Shown here piece by piece: positions 51,445-60,132 of a DNA stretch of 64,000 nt (the first letter of the stretch is position 1; the number at the start of each line of letters is the position of its first letter). This DNA comes from JABCPE02 sp963509715. GTDB lineage: Bacteria > Bacteroidota > Bacteroidia > Flavobacteriales > Weeksellaceae. The notes under the pieces were generated by a model, which was given only the letters and a program-made list of their open reading frames with translations, did no database searches and was not told the DNA's origin. The stretch spans positions 13,550 to 77,549 of the forward strand of contig CAUPCB010000003.1 in assembly GCA_963509715.1 (NCBI GenBank), given 5' to 3'. The position numbers were made by a program, and so were the translations under genes.

Positions 51445-51750
51445 ATGGACAATAATCAAAACCAAGACCCAAACAACATTAACATTCAATTAAACGAAAT
51501 GGTAGCAGCTGGTGCATATGCTAACTTGGCATTAGTAAACCACTCTCCATCAGAATTCGTTTTAGATTTTATTCAAATCATGCCAGGAGTTCAGCAGGCT
51601 CAGGTAAGAAGTAGAGTTATCTTAGCTCCACTTCACGCAAAGAGAGTTCTTGCAGCTCTTCAGCAAAATATCCAAAGCTACGAACAACAGTTTGGAGAAA
51701 TCAAAGAAATTGAACCTTTCGTATTAGGAGGAAACAACGCTCAGGCTTAA
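51445..51750 (+). CDS. DUF3467 domain-containing protein
   Basis: A 101-aa DUF3467 protein. The family core is GAYANLALVNHSPSEFVLDF, PGVQQAQVRSRVILAPLHAKRVL and a C-terminal helix with YEQQFGEI. It is a small cytoplasmic protein of unknown function, found immediately after rpoC in many flavobacteria, so a link with transcription is plausible but unproven. A terminator follows. Confidence 0.92.
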   Translation: MDNNQNQDPNNINIQLNEMVAAGAYANLALVNHSPSEFVLDFIQIMPGVQQAQVRSRVILAPLHAKRVLAALQQNIQSYEQQFGEIKEIEPFVLGGNNAQA

Positions 51751-51777
51751 GATTTGTAAGCATAAAAATTAACAATC

Positions 51778-51810
51778 AAATCCTGCTCTTTTAGGGCGGG
51801 ATTTTGTTTT
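51778..51810 (+). terminator. Terminator after the DUF3467 gene
   Basis: An 11-bp stem AAATCCTGCTC (51778-51788) with GGGCGGGATTT (51794-51804), two G-U pairs, followed by T-rich sequence. Confidence 0.85.
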
Positions 51811-51841
51811 GCTAAAAAGTTCTTACTAATCACTATATTTG
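51809..51841 (+). promoter_or_regulatory. Promoter of the small membrane protein gene
   Basis: TATATTTG (51834-51841) with TTG at 51809-51811, 22 nt upstream, the TTG formed by the terminator's T-run. Confidence 0.55.
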
Positions 51842-51863
51842 TAAGATTATAAAAACTACTAAA

Positions 51864-52232
51864 ATGAGAAGAAATTACTCACTATACTTTAGTATTTGGT
51901 GCTTGTTGTGCGTTATCCTTGCGCCAATTATAGTGGTTACCAATCTTTTTTATTCCAGTTTTTATAATTCAACTTTGGTGGAAATTATTTGTGGAGGAAT
52001 TTTTATCACGGCTTATGTGTTGTTTCCTTTGTTTTTTATTTATCAGATTATCACGCATATAAGAATCAATTTCATGTATCAGAATACTATGCGGAAGAGA
52101 ATTAAAAAGAGAACAACGGAATTTACAATCTCTATAATTACTTTTGTGGTGCTGCTTGTCAGTATTTTATTCTATATAGGACTTTATTGGCTCGTGGATA
52201 GAGCGGTTACAAACACTTATAGGAACGCATAA
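51864..52232 (+). CDS. Hypothetical small membrane protein
   Basis: A 122-aa protein with three transmembrane segments (about 8-30, 38-62 and 90-112). A basic cytoplasmic loop NTMRKRIKKRTTE separates the second and third. There is no recognisable domain. It has a promoter of its own and no clear partner. Confidence 0.7.
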   Translation: MRRNYSLYFSIWCLLCVILAPIIVVTNLFYSSFYNSTLVEIICGGIFITAYVLFPLFFIYQIITHIRINFMYQNTMRKRIKKRTTEFTISIITFVVLLVSILFYIGLYWLVDRAVTNTYRNA

Positions 52233-52291
52233 AGGTTTAACAAAAACAGAAAACAATGAAAATAAGACCTATTTATCTCTAGCGAATAGAA

Positions 52292-53239
52292 TTAAAGTTT
52301 AAACAAAGCTCCCTGCACGATGCCTCTTTTCTCTAATTCTTTTTCTATGAGGCTTTGTATCTGGTTTTTCTTTAGTCCCCATTTGGGTGCGATGAGCATT
52401 TCGGTATCAGACACAGCGAAAAGCCTTTGTATCACGATATCAGGGCGAAGCAGCGGAAGCAGATCGCAGAGCAAATCGATGTATTCTTCCAAAGTGAAAA
52501 GTTTGAAAGGTTCTCTTTTGTATTTTACGCCCATTATAGAACCTTTGACAATGTGCAGATTATGAAATTTCACGAATTTTATTTGAGGATATTTATTGAT
52601 TTCCTTGGCATATTGCAGAATCATTTCCCGCGACTCGTTCGGCAGCCCTAAAATACAATGCACGCAGACATTCAGTGGCGTGTTTTTCAGTAGTTCCATT
52701 GCTTTTTCAAAATCTTGGTGCGTGCATCCGCGGTTGATTTCTGCAAGAGTAGAATTATGGATGGACTCTATTCCCAGCTCCAAATCCACTTCCAAACCAC
52801 GCTCGCAGTAGCTTTCCAGAAGTTTTATTTTCTCGCTGTCTATGCAGTCTGGGCGTGTTCCCACGGACAGCCCTACGATGTTTTCGGTGTTTATTTTCAG
52901 GGTTTCATCGTACAGTATTTTTAGTTCATCAACCGAGGCGTAGGTATTAGAATTTGGCTGAAAATAAATGATGAATTTCTCGGCTTTATAGCTTTCTATG
53001 GTGTTTTTCATTCCGTGGTTCAGCTGCTCTCGGAAGTTTTCCAAATCCTTTGGAACAGGCGTGAAGGATTCCACATTGCAGTAGGAACAGCCGCCAAATC
53101 CCTTTGAGCCGTCACGGTTAGGGCAGGTAAAACCAGCATCTACAATGACTTTATAGACTTTCTGCCCATTGAATTTTTGTTTTAGATAAGCACCGTAATA
53201 GTTGTAGTTTTTTTCTCCGAAAGCTAAATTTTTCTTCAT
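52292..53239 (-). CDS. Radical SAM protein, TIGR01212/YhcC family
   Basis: A 315-aa radical SAM enzyme. The cluster-binding Cys residues are C39, C51 and C54 in CPNRDGSKGFGGCSYC, a CX11CX2C spacing typical of this family rather than CX3CX2C. Other marks are IYFQPNSNTYASVDEL, GLSVGTRPDCID, LELGIESIHNSTLAEINRG and HCILGLPNE. It is related to Elp3-like enzymes, but no reaction is proven. The ATG at 53239 is chosen because the longer TTG frame starts inside a promoter box. Confidence 0.9.
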   Translation of the reverse strand: MKKNLAFGEKNYNYYGAYLKQKFNGQKVYKVIVDAGFTCPNRDGSKGFGGCSYCNVESFTPVPKDLENFREQLNHGMKNTIESYKAEKFIIYFQPNSNTYASVDELKILYDETLKINTENIVGLSVGTRPDCIDSEKIKLLESYCERGLEVDLELGIESIHNSTLAEINRGCTHQDFEKAMELLKNTPLNVCVHCILGLPNESREMILQYAKEINKYPQIKFVKFHNLHIVKGSIMGVKYKREPFKLFTLEEYIDLLCDLLPLLRPDIVIQRLFAVSDTEMLIAPKWGLKKNQIQSLIEKELEKRGIVQGALFKL

Positions 53240-53254
53240 TTCAAAAAATTTCCT

Positions 53255-53262
53255 CAAATTTA
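53255..53262 (-). promoter_or_regulatory. Putative -7 box for the radical SAM gene
   Basis: Minus strand TAAATTTG, 15 nt upstream of the ATG at 53239. Confidence 0.5.
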
Positions 53263-53352
53263 AGCATTAATAAGTTTATAATATTTAGAAAAATATTTGT
53301 TTATTTTGTAACAAAACGAAAAAAAGAATACTAATTCAGAAAATAAAAATCC

Positions 53353-54261
53353 ATGCTGAGAGCAAAAAACATCACTAAAACCTACGATGCAGGCAAAAAA
53401 ATAGCCTTGCAGGATTTTAGCATAGAAGTTCCACAAGGTAGTATTTATGGGCTTCTCGGCCCTAATGGTGCAGGGAAAACCTCATTCATCAGAATTATCA
53501 ATCAGATTACCAAACCAGACAGCGGCGAAATATTCATTAATGATAAACCTTTGGAAATCAGTCATATTCGTGAAGTAGGATACATGCCAGAGGAGAGAGG
53601 TCTGTATAAAAATATGACGATAGGCGACCAGCTGATGTATTTCGGTGAGCTGAAAGGAATGTCTAAAAATGATATACTTGCGGAGTCCAAACATTGGTTT
53701 GAAAAACTGGAAATAGACCAGTGGTGGAAGAAAAAACTCTCCGAGCTGTCCAAAGGAATGGCGCAGAAAATACAATTTGTAGTGACAGTGCTGCACCGCC
53801 CAAAACTGCTGATTTTAGATGAGCCGTTTTCTGGATTTGACCCTGTGAATGCCAACCTTATAAAAGACCAGATTTTGGATTTAAAAGCCCAAGGGACGAC
53901 CATCATTCTCTCCACCCACCGAATGGAAAGCGTGGAGGAACTCTGTGATTCTGTGGCTTTGGTTCATCAGTCGCGAAAGGTTTTGGATGGCAGAATTTCG
54001 GAAGTGAAAAAGAAATTTAAGCAGAATTTATTTGAAATCACCCTTTCGGAGGCGAGTCTGGATGCATTTAATTCATTTAAAATTAAAAATGAACTTTTTA
54101 ATGAAAAACTGGCTGAAAATCTTATTCATTTTGAAATAAAAAACAGCATGAGCCAGAGAGAACTCCTCCAAGAGCTTCTAAATATTGGGAAAATTGTGGA
54201 ATTTAAGGAAAAAATCCCAACGATGAACGAGGTGTTCATCGCCGCAGTAAAAGGAATATAA
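53353..54261 (+). CDS. ABC transporter ATP-binding protein (NatA-like)
   Basis: A 302-aa ABC ATPase. Walker A is GPNGAGKTS (about 36-44), the signature is LSKGMAQKIQ (about 135-144), Walker B is LLILDEPFSGFDP and the H-loop is STHRMES. A C-terminal extension of about 70 residues is typical of DUF4162/NatA-type exporters. It pairs with the permease that starts 18 nt downstream, and the pair likely exports a small molecule or ions. Confidence 0.93.
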   Translation: MLRAKNITKTYDAGKKIALQDFSIEVPQGSIYGLLGPNGAGKTSFIRIINQITKPDSGEIFINDKPLEISHIREVGYMPEERGLYKNMTIGDQLMYFGELKGMSKNDILAESKHWFEKLEIDQWWKKKLSELSKGMAQKIQFVVTVLHRPKLLILDEPFSGFDPVNANLIKDQILDLKAQGTTIILSTHRMESVEELCDSVALVHQSRKVLDGRISEVKKKFKQNLFEITLSEASLDAFNSFKIKNELFNEKLAENLIHFEIKNSMSQRELLQELLNIGKIVEFKEKIPTMNEVFIAAVKGI

Positions 54262-54279
54262 ACTAATACCGAAAAACAA

Positions 54280-55539
54280 ATGAAAAATATAATCCTAATC
54301 GCTAAAAGAGAGTTTTTTACCCAAGTAAAAAAGAAATCTTTCGTCATTCTTACCCTTCTCACACCGCTTCTGATTATTGTTTTTGGAGGTGTCGTTTCTC
54401 TGATGTTTCAGGCGAATGAAACGCAGATGCAGATAAGTGTCATCGACAAAAGCGGTCTGTTCAAAGACAAGCTGAAATCAGATGAAAATATCCGTTATGT
54501 ATTTTCTTCGGAGGAGACAGAGAAATCCTTGATAAAGGCTTTGGAAACCACTGAGGAAATGAATGCGGTCATGATTATTCCTAAAAAAGACATTCATGAG
54601 CTGGAAAACAGCATAGAAGTTTTGACCAATAAAAACCTCAGCAACGAGGCGAGAAAAAATATTGCAGGAAATATTTCGGAAATCATCAAGGCAGAGAAAA
54701 TCAATGCATTAGGAATCAATACTGCGCAGATAGAGGATTTGAACAAGGGAGTTAATCTTCATGTAGTCAATATTTTAGAGAAAGAAAAGAAGCAGGATAG
54801 TTTCCTTGTCGGTGTGAAATCTGGATTGAGTATGTTCCTGATGTACTGTGTGTTTACCTTCATCATGATGTATGGTATCCGTGTGATGCGAAGTGTTTTG
54901 GAGGAGAAAAACAACAGAGTGGTGGAAATTCTGATTTCTTCGGTGAAGCCTTTTGAGCTGATGATGGGGAAAATCTTGGGCGTTACAGGAGTGGCTTTGG
55001 TGCAGTTTGGGGTGTGGGTAGTGATGATATTTGCTTCTGTGATGACTCTTGGTTCATCAAATGTAGGAATGGTGAGTGGCGTAACCGAAGTGCAGATGGT
55101 TTTATCGGCTCTTTCGCAGATAAATTATGGATTGATTCTCTTTGTGTTTGTGATTTATTTCCTATTGGGATATTTGTTTTACAGTGCGATGTATGCGGCG
55201 ATTGGCTCTGCGGTGGATAACGAAACTGAGACCCAGCAGTTCACATTGTTTGCGATTTTACCGATGATGCTTGGGTTTTACGGCAGTATCACGATAATGA
55301 ATAATCCAGACGGCCCGATGAGTTTTTGGTTGTCTATGATACCTTTCACTTCACCGATTGCGATGCTGGCGAGGATACCGTTCGATGTTCCTGTATGGGA
55401 GCTGGCGCTGTCCATTGGAATTTTGTTGGTTTCTACGCTGGGAATGGTTGTCATTGCTTCCAAAATCTACCGAGTGGGAATCCTAATGTATGGAAATAAA
55501 GTCACCCTGAAAGAACTTTGGAAATGGCTGAAAAACTAA
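54280..55539 (+). CDS. ABC-2 type permease (NatB-like)
   Basis: A 419-aa permease. One N-terminal transmembrane helix (about 20-42), a large extracytoplasmic domain of about 150 residues (DESIDKSGLFKDKL-type start), and five helices in the C-terminal half with YGIRVMRSVLEEKNNRVVEILISSVKPFELMMGKI. This is the NatB/DUF-type ABC-2 fold. It is the membrane partner of the preceding ATPase. Its stop codon overlaps the end of the converging ogt-like gene by 4 bp. Confidence 0.92.
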   Translation: MKNIILIAKREFFTQVKKKSFVILTLLTPLLIIVFGGVVSLMFQANETQMQISVIDKSGLFKDKLKSDENIRYVFSSEETEKSLIKALETTEEMNAVMIIPKKDIHELENSIEVLTNKNLSNEARKNIAGNISEIIKAEKINALGINTAQIEDLNKGVNLHVVNILEKEKKQDSFLVGVKSGLSMFLMYCVFTFIMMYGIRVMRSVLEEKNNRVVEILISSVKPFELMMGKILGVTGVALVQFGVWVVMIFASVMTLGSSNVGMVSGVTEVQMVLSALSQINYGLILFVFVIYFLLGYLFYSAMYAAIGSAVDNETETQQFTLFAILPMMLGFYGSITIMNNPDGPMSFWLSMIPFTSPIAMLARIPFDVPVWELALSIGILLVSTLGMVVIASKIYRVGILMYGNKVTLKELWKWLKN

Positions 55540-56030
55540 ATTTGGTTTTCGTTTTCTAAATTCAGCAGAAATTCTTTTTTGTCCAGTCCGCCAGCGTAGC
55601 CTGTCAGTTTCTTGTTTTTCCCGATGACTCTATGGCAGGGAATGATGATGGAAATTTTGTTTCTGCTGTTCGCGTTGGCTACAGCTCTTACAGCTTTTGG
55701 GTTGCCGAGCCTTTGGGCTTGTTCTTGGTAGGAAATGGTCTCTCCGAAAGGGATTTTTAGCAGTTCTTCCCAGACTTTCTGCTGAAATTCTGTTCCCGAA
55801 AATTTTACAGGAACAGAGAACTTTTTCAGTTTTCCATTGAAATAAAGATTTAATTCTTTTTCGGCTAAATCCAAGATAGAATTGCTCTCGTGGATACAGT
55901 TTTTGAAAGAATTAATGTTTTTCTCTGTGTATTTACTGTCTTCAAAGTCCAGCGAAAGCAGTCCCTCTTCATCAGCCACAGCATACAGTCTGCCGATGGG
56001 CGTGGGAATGTATTTTAGGTAAAAATTCAT
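55536..56030 (-). CDS. ogt: Methylated-DNA--protein-cysteine methyltransferase
   Basis: A 164-aa suicide repair protein that takes alkyl groups from O6-alkylguanine. The acceptor is C132 in IIPCHRVIG. GNPKAVRAVANANSRNK is the conserved DNA-binding helix region, and GTEFQQKVWEELLKIPFGETISY the start of the C-terminal domain. The ATG at 56030 is chosen over a TTG at 56039. Length and the absence of an Ada regulatory domain fit Ogt/MGMT. Confidence 0.93.
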   Translation of the reverse strand: MNFYLKYIPTPIGRLYAVADEEGLLSLDFEDSKYTEKNINSFKNCIHESNSILDLAEKELNLYFNGKLKKFSVPVKFSGTEFQQKVWEELLKIPFGETISYQEQAQRLGNPKAVRAVANANSRNKISIIIPCHRVIGKNKKLTGYAGGLDKKEFLLNLENENQI

Positions 56031-56081
56031 TTTAAGCAAAATTTTTTCAAATATAACAAAAATCGCTCAATTTTATTTAGA

Positions 56082-56091
56082 TTAAATTTAA
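56082..56091. promoter_or_regulatory. Possible iron-responsive operator before feoA
   Basis: TTAAATTTAA is a 10-bp palindrome just upstream of the feo -7 box. It lies where a Fur dimer could block the polymerase, but it is short and AT-rich and not a full Fur consensus. Confidence 0.2.
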
Positions 56092-56096
56092 ACAAG

Positions 56097-56104
56097 TATC
56101 TTTG
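56097..56104 (+). promoter_or_regulatory. Putative -7 box of the feo operon
   Basis: TATCTTTG, 26 nt before the feoA ATG. No clear -33 TTG. Confidence 0.5.
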
Positions 56105-56130
56105 TCGGAGAAAAAAAGATTCAAAAAGAA

Positions 56131-56379
56131 ATGAAAAATCCTCTGACCCTTTTTGATATTCCTGATGGAAAGAAAGTAAAGGTTTTGGGCTATGATGACA
56201 AGGTTCTGGAAATGCCCACCAAAATTCTGGAAATGGGAATTCTTCCAGAAACGGAAGTGGTGGTGCTTCATAGAGCGCCATTCAGCGGGCCTCTTTATGT
56301 AGAATACGGAGAGGAGGATACTTGTGTGGCTCTTCGCAGTGAGGAGGCTAGATTTATCTTGGTAGAATATATAGATTGA
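56131..56379 (+). CDS. feoA: Ferrous iron transport protein A
   Basis: An 82-aa SH3-like FeoA protein that helps FeoB take up ferrous iron. Family segments are GKKVKVLGYDD, KILEMGILPETEVVVLHRAPFSGP and VALRSEEARFILVE. It ends 4 bp inside feoB, so the genes are translationally coupled. Confidence 0.95.
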   Translation: MKNPLTLFDIPDGKKVKVLGYDDKVLEMPTKILEMGILPETEVVVLHRAPFSGPLYVEYGEEDTCVALRSEEARFILVEYID

Positions 56380-58427
56380 TGGCAGAAAAGACTAAAAATA
56401 TACTGCTCGTAGGAAACCCGAATGTAGGAAAATCCACGGTTTTTAATCATCTCTGTAACAGACAGCAGAAGACAGGGAATTATGCAGGAGTTACGGTGGA
56501 AAGCCACACGGGGAATTACGATTACGAAGGCGAAATCATTACAATAACCGATTTACCTGGAGCGTACAGCATCTATCCCAGCTCTGAGGATGAGGCTGTT
56601 TTCAGTAGGTTTTTGGTGCAGGAGCCGAGAGAATATCACGGAATTCTCTACATAGCAGATGCTATCAACATCAGGCGAAGCCTGCTTCTTCTTCAGCAGA
56701 TAAAGGATTTGGGAATTCCTGTGATGATGGTTTTGAACCAAATGGATTTGGCTCAGAAAAAAGGATTTGCCTTTGATTTAGCCAAAATGGAGGAGACTTT
56801 GGGCGTGAAAATCATTCCTGCTAATGCGAAAGAAAACCAAGGAATGGAAGCCGTGAAAAAGGCAATTTATGACAATGTATTTCAGCAGGAAACCACTCCA
56901 AGTTTTGAAATTCCGATGGAGCATAAAGGTTTGGTTTTCAAGTTAAAAAATCAACTGAAAGAGGAAAACGATTACAAAATCTGGACGCTGCTTTCTGCCG
57001 AAAAATATTTAGGAAAATTAGAAAGTATGACCGAGCAGCTTAATCAGGAAATGGTCAAGTGTCTTATTCCCAAAAGAATGCAGGTTCAGGAAACCATCAG
57101 AAGATATCAGAATATCGATAAAATCCTTCCAGAATTTTTCTCGAAAAAGAAGCAAGAAAAGAAACTCCTCACAGAGAAATTAGATAAAATTTTGGTGCAT
57201 CCATTTTTCGGATATTTGATTTTTGGAATATTATTATTGCTGATTTTCAATAGTGTATTTTACTTGGCAGAATACCCTATGAAATGGATAGAGGACGGCG
57301 TGGTGTTTTTTGGTGACTGGGCAGGAGAGAACCTTCCAGAGGGACCTCTCAAAAGTCTTTTTACCCAAGGAATTATCCCAGGGATAGTCGGCGTGCTGCC
57401 GTTTGCACCACAGATTGGGATTTTGCTGTATGTGCTTTATTTGCTCGAAGACTCGGGCTATATGGCGAGGATAGTTTTTCTCACGGACAGATTTTTGAGA
57501 CCTTTTGGGCTGAATGGGAAGAGTGTCGTTCCGCTGGTTTCCAGTACAGCGTGTGCAGTTCCTGCCATTATGGGAGCGAGAAATATAGAAAATATAAAGG
57601 AAAGACTGCTTACCATAATGGTTACGCCTTTTATGACCTGTTCTGCCAGACTGCCTGTGTACAGCATCATTATAGGGCTGATCATCCCAGATGAATATTT
57701 CTTAGGTTTTATCAGTTATAAAGCAGTGATGATGCTGATCATGTATATCGCTGGTTTTCTGATGGCTTTGGGGGCTTCATTTGTATTAAAGAAAATCATC
57801 AGAGCCAATGAAAAATCATACCTTGTGATGGATTTGCCGCCTTATAAAGTCCCAATGTGGGGAAATAATTTCAGGCTAACGATGAATAAAGTCTGGGGCT
57901 TCATCACAGGTTCGGGGAAGATTATTTTCTCGGTTACGGTGCTGCTTTGGGCATTGGCGTTCTTTGGGCCAAGACAAAACGCAGACCAAATAATTTCAGC
58001 CGATGTAGAAATGGAGGATTCCTATTTGGCTATTTTGGGCAAAGGCATTGAGCCTGTGGTAGAGCCTTTGGGCTACGACTGGAAAATAGGTGTGGGAGTT
58101 ATCACGAGTTTTGCGGCGAGGGAAACCTTTGTAGGAACCATGGCTACGCTCTATGGACTGGAAGATGTGGATACCGAATCCGAAGAGGGCGAACTGCGGA
58201 TCATGGACAAAATGCGAAAAGACACCAAACCCAATGGAGAAAAGGTTTTCAGTTTCGCTACGGGGCTTTCGGTGCTTATGTTCTATGCCTTTGCGATGCA
58301 GTGTATCTCCACCATTGCCATTGTTTATAAGGAAACCAGAAGTATGAAATGGACACTGGTGCAGATGTTTGGGATGACAGGGATAGCTTATTTGGTTTCG
58401 TTTTTAGTTTATCAAATTTTTAAATAA
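56376..58427 (+). CDS. feoB: Ferrous iron transport protein B
   Basis: A 683-aa GTP-dependent ferrous iron permease. The G domain has G1 GNPNVGKST (about 12-20), switch region NYAGVTVES, G3 DLPGAYS and G4 NQMD. A helical GDI-like region follows and then about 8-10 transmembrane helices in Gate motifs, including VPLVSSTACAVPAIMG and VGVITSFAARETFVG with the conserved Cys/Glu-type iron-path residues. It overlaps feoA by 4 bp. Confidence 0.97.
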   Translation: MMAEKTKNILLVGNPNVGKSTVFNHLCNRQQKTGNYAGVTVESHTGNYDYEGEIITITDLPGAYSIYPSSEDEAVFSRFLVQEPREYHGILYIADAINIRRSLLLLQQIKDLGIPVMMVLNQMDLAQKKGFAFDLAKMEETLGVKIIPANAKENQGMEAVKKAIYDNVFQQETTPSFEIPMEHKGLVFKLKNQLKEENDYKIWTLLSAEKYLGKLESMTEQLNQEMVKCLIPKRMQVQETIRRYQNIDKILPEFFSKKKQEKKLLTEKLDKILVHPFFGYLIFGILLLLIFNSVFYLAEYPMKWIEDGVVFFGDWAGENLPEGPLKSLFTQGIIPGIVGVLPFAPQIGILLYVLYLLEDSGYMARIVFLTDRFLRPFGLNGKSVVPLVSSTACAVPAIMGARNIENIKERLLTIMVTPFMTCSARLPVYSIIIGLIIPDEYFLGFISYKAVMMLIMYIAGFLMALGASFVLKKIIRANEKSYLVMDLPPYKVPMWGNNFRLTMNKVWGFITGSGKIIFSVTVLLWALAFFGPRQNADQIISADVEMEDSYLAILGKGIEPVVEPLGYDWKIGVGVITSFAARETFVGTMATLYGLEDVDTESEEGELRIMDKMRKDTKPNGEKVFSFATGLSVLMFYAFAMQCISTIAIVYKETRSMKWTLVQMFGMTGIAYLVSFLVYQIFK

Positions 58428-58435
58428 TTAGAGAA

Positions 58436-58570
58436 ATGATTTATTTTCAATATGTAATCATAGCAATGATACTGCTGATGGCGGTTTATTGTCTCGTGAG
58501 AATTTTCACTAAAAATTTTTCTTCCAAGAAGAAAGGAAACGGCTGTGATAGAGGTTGTGGCTGTTCGTAG
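58436..58570 (+). CDS. FeoB-associated Cys-rich membrane protein
   Basis: A 44-aa protein too short for usual ORF cut-offs. One transmembrane helix (residues 5-24, with MIYFQYVIIAMILL at the N-terminus) is followed by a basic stretch and a tail GNGCDRGCGCS with three Cys in the order CxxxCxC. It matches the FeoB-associated Cys-rich family (sometimes called FeoC-like). It begins 8 nt after feoB, so it is part of the operon and may hand iron on or stabilise FeoB. Confidence 0.85.
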   Translation: MIYFQYVIIAMILLMAVYCLVRIFTKNFSSKKKGNGCDRGCGCS

Positions 58571-58650
58571 TTTATTTTTTAGCGAAATAATTTTTCTTTT
58601 TTAAAGCTGTTTTTAACGGCTCAAATTCTACCCAATATTTAGGATATTTC

Positions 58651-58681
58651 TTGGGTATACCACTCGTATTTCTTACCTTTG
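58651..58681 (+). promoter_or_regulatory. Promoter of glmM
   Basis: TTG (58651-58653), 20 nt, TACCTTTG (58674-58681); 23 nt before the glmM ATG. The TTG is also the leftmost start of the open frame, but it is promoter, not start. Confidence 0.7.
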
Positions 58682-58704
58682 TAGGACTTTCAAAACAGAA
58701 AAAT

Positions 58705-60090
58705 ATGTCATTAATAAAATCAATTTCAGGAATTAGAGGAACTATCGGAGGAAAAGTGGGAGATAATCTCACGCCGCTGGATGTGGTTAAATTTACCTCT
58801 GCATTTGGGTCTTGGCTTCAGAATAACAAAGGTAAAAAGGACTTGACGCTCGTTATCGGTAGAGATGCCAGAATTTCGGGGCAGATGGTTTCTTCGCTGG
58901 TTTCTGCTACTTTGCAGGGGCTGGGTATCCATGTGATAGATCTTGGGCTTTCTACTACGCCTACGGTGGAGGTGATGGTGCCAGAACTTGGGGCAGATGG
59001 CGGAATTATCCTTACGGCTTCGCATAACCCTAAACAGTGGAATGCTCTGAAACTTCTTAATGAAAAAGGCGAATTTATCAATGGAGAAAACGGTGCTGAG
59101 GTTTTGGCGCTTGCTGAGTGTGAAGATTTCGGCTATGTGGAGGTGGATAACCTTGGTAAATACAAAACCAGAGAAGATGGTTTCGCGGTTCATATTGCTA
59201 AAATTCTTGCCCTGCCGATGGTAGATGCAGAGGCAGTAAAGGCTAAAAAATTCAAAGTAGTGCTAGATGCTGTAAATTCCACTGGTGGAATGGCGCTTCC
59301 GCCGCTTTTGGAGCAGCTTGGCTGTGAGGTGGTTAAGCTCTATTGTGAGCCAAACGGACATTTTCCGCATAATCCAGAACCTTTGAAAGAGCACCTTATG
59401 GACATTTGTGATTTGGTGAAAAAGGAAAAAGCAGATTTGGGAATTGTGGTTGATCCCGATGTGGATAGACTTGCTCTTATCGATGAAAACGGAGAAATGT
59501 TTGGAGAGGAATATACTTTGGTAGCCGTAGCAGATTATCTTTTAAGACATAAAAAAGGCGTGGCGGTGTCTAATCTTTCTTCCAGCCGTGCCTTACGAGA
59601 TGTAGCGAAAACACATGATTCTGAATATTTTGCGAGTGCAGTGGGAGAGGTGAATGTAGTAACCTTGATGAAGGAGAAAAATGCCGTTATCGGTGGAGAA
59701 GGAAACGGCGGAATTATCTATCCAGACCTGCACTACGGAAGGGATTCATTAGTTGGGGCAGCATTGTTTTTGACACATTTGGCGAAAGAAAATAAATCCG
59801 TTTCTGAACTAAGGGCTACATATCCTGCCTACTTTATGGGTAAGAAAAAAATAGAACTGACGCCAGAAATCAATGTAGATGAGGTTTTGGAGAAGATAAA
59901 AATAAAATATCAAAACGAGGAAATCTCTACGATAGACGGAGTGAAAATAGATTTTGCGGAAAACTGGGTTCATCTTAGAAAATCCAATACAGAACCGATA
60001 ATCCGTATCTACACCGAAGCAAAATCCCAAAAAGAAGCCGATGAGCTGGGTGATAGATTTATTGAGGAAATTAGAAGTTTTATAGCTTAA
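58705..60090 (+). CDS. glmM: Phosphoglucosamine mutase
   Basis: A 461-aa alpha-D-phosphohexomutase that makes glucosamine-1-phosphate for peptidoglycan and LPS. It starts MSLIKSISGIRGT; the longer TTG frame is rejected. The phosphoserine is S106 in TASHNP. The metal loop is VVDPDVDRLA, the sugar loop is GGEGNGGI and the phosphate loop near the end is RKSNTEPIIRIYTE. All are intact. A family member with glucose or mannose preference is possible, but GGEGNGG and length favour GlmM. Confidence 0.92.
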   Translation: MSLIKSISGIRGTIGGKVGDNLTPLDVVKFTSAFGSWLQNNKGKKDLTLVIGRDARISGQMVSSLVSATLQGLGIHVIDLGLSTTPTVEVMVPELGADGGIILTASHNPKQWNALKLLNEKGEFINGENGAEVLALAECEDFGYVEVDNLGKYKTREDGFAVHIAKILALPMVDAEAVKAKKFKVVLDAVNSTGGMALPPLLEQLGCEVVKLYCEPNGHFPHNPEPLKEHLMDICDLVKKEKADLGIVVDPDVDRLALIDENGEMFGEEYTLVAVADYLLRHKKGVAVSNLSSSRALRDVAKTHDSEYFASAVGEVNVVTLMKEKNAVIGGEGNGGIIYPDLHYGRDSLVGAALFLTHLAKENKSVSELRATYPAYFMGKKKIELTPEINVDEVLEKIKIKYQNEEISTIDGVKIDFAENWVHLRKSNTEPIIRIYTEAKSQKEADELGDRFIEEIRSFIA

Positions 60091-60096
60091 ATAAAA

Positions 60097-60126
60097 ATAA
60101 AAACCATCTAAACAGATGGTTTTTAT
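60097..60126. terminator. Bidirectional terminator between glmM and the RDD gene
   Basis: A perfect 13-bp stem ATAAAAACCATCT (60097-60109) with AGATGGTTTTTAT (60114-60126), with a 4-nt loop. Confidence 0.9.
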
Positions 60127-60132
60127 TATTTC

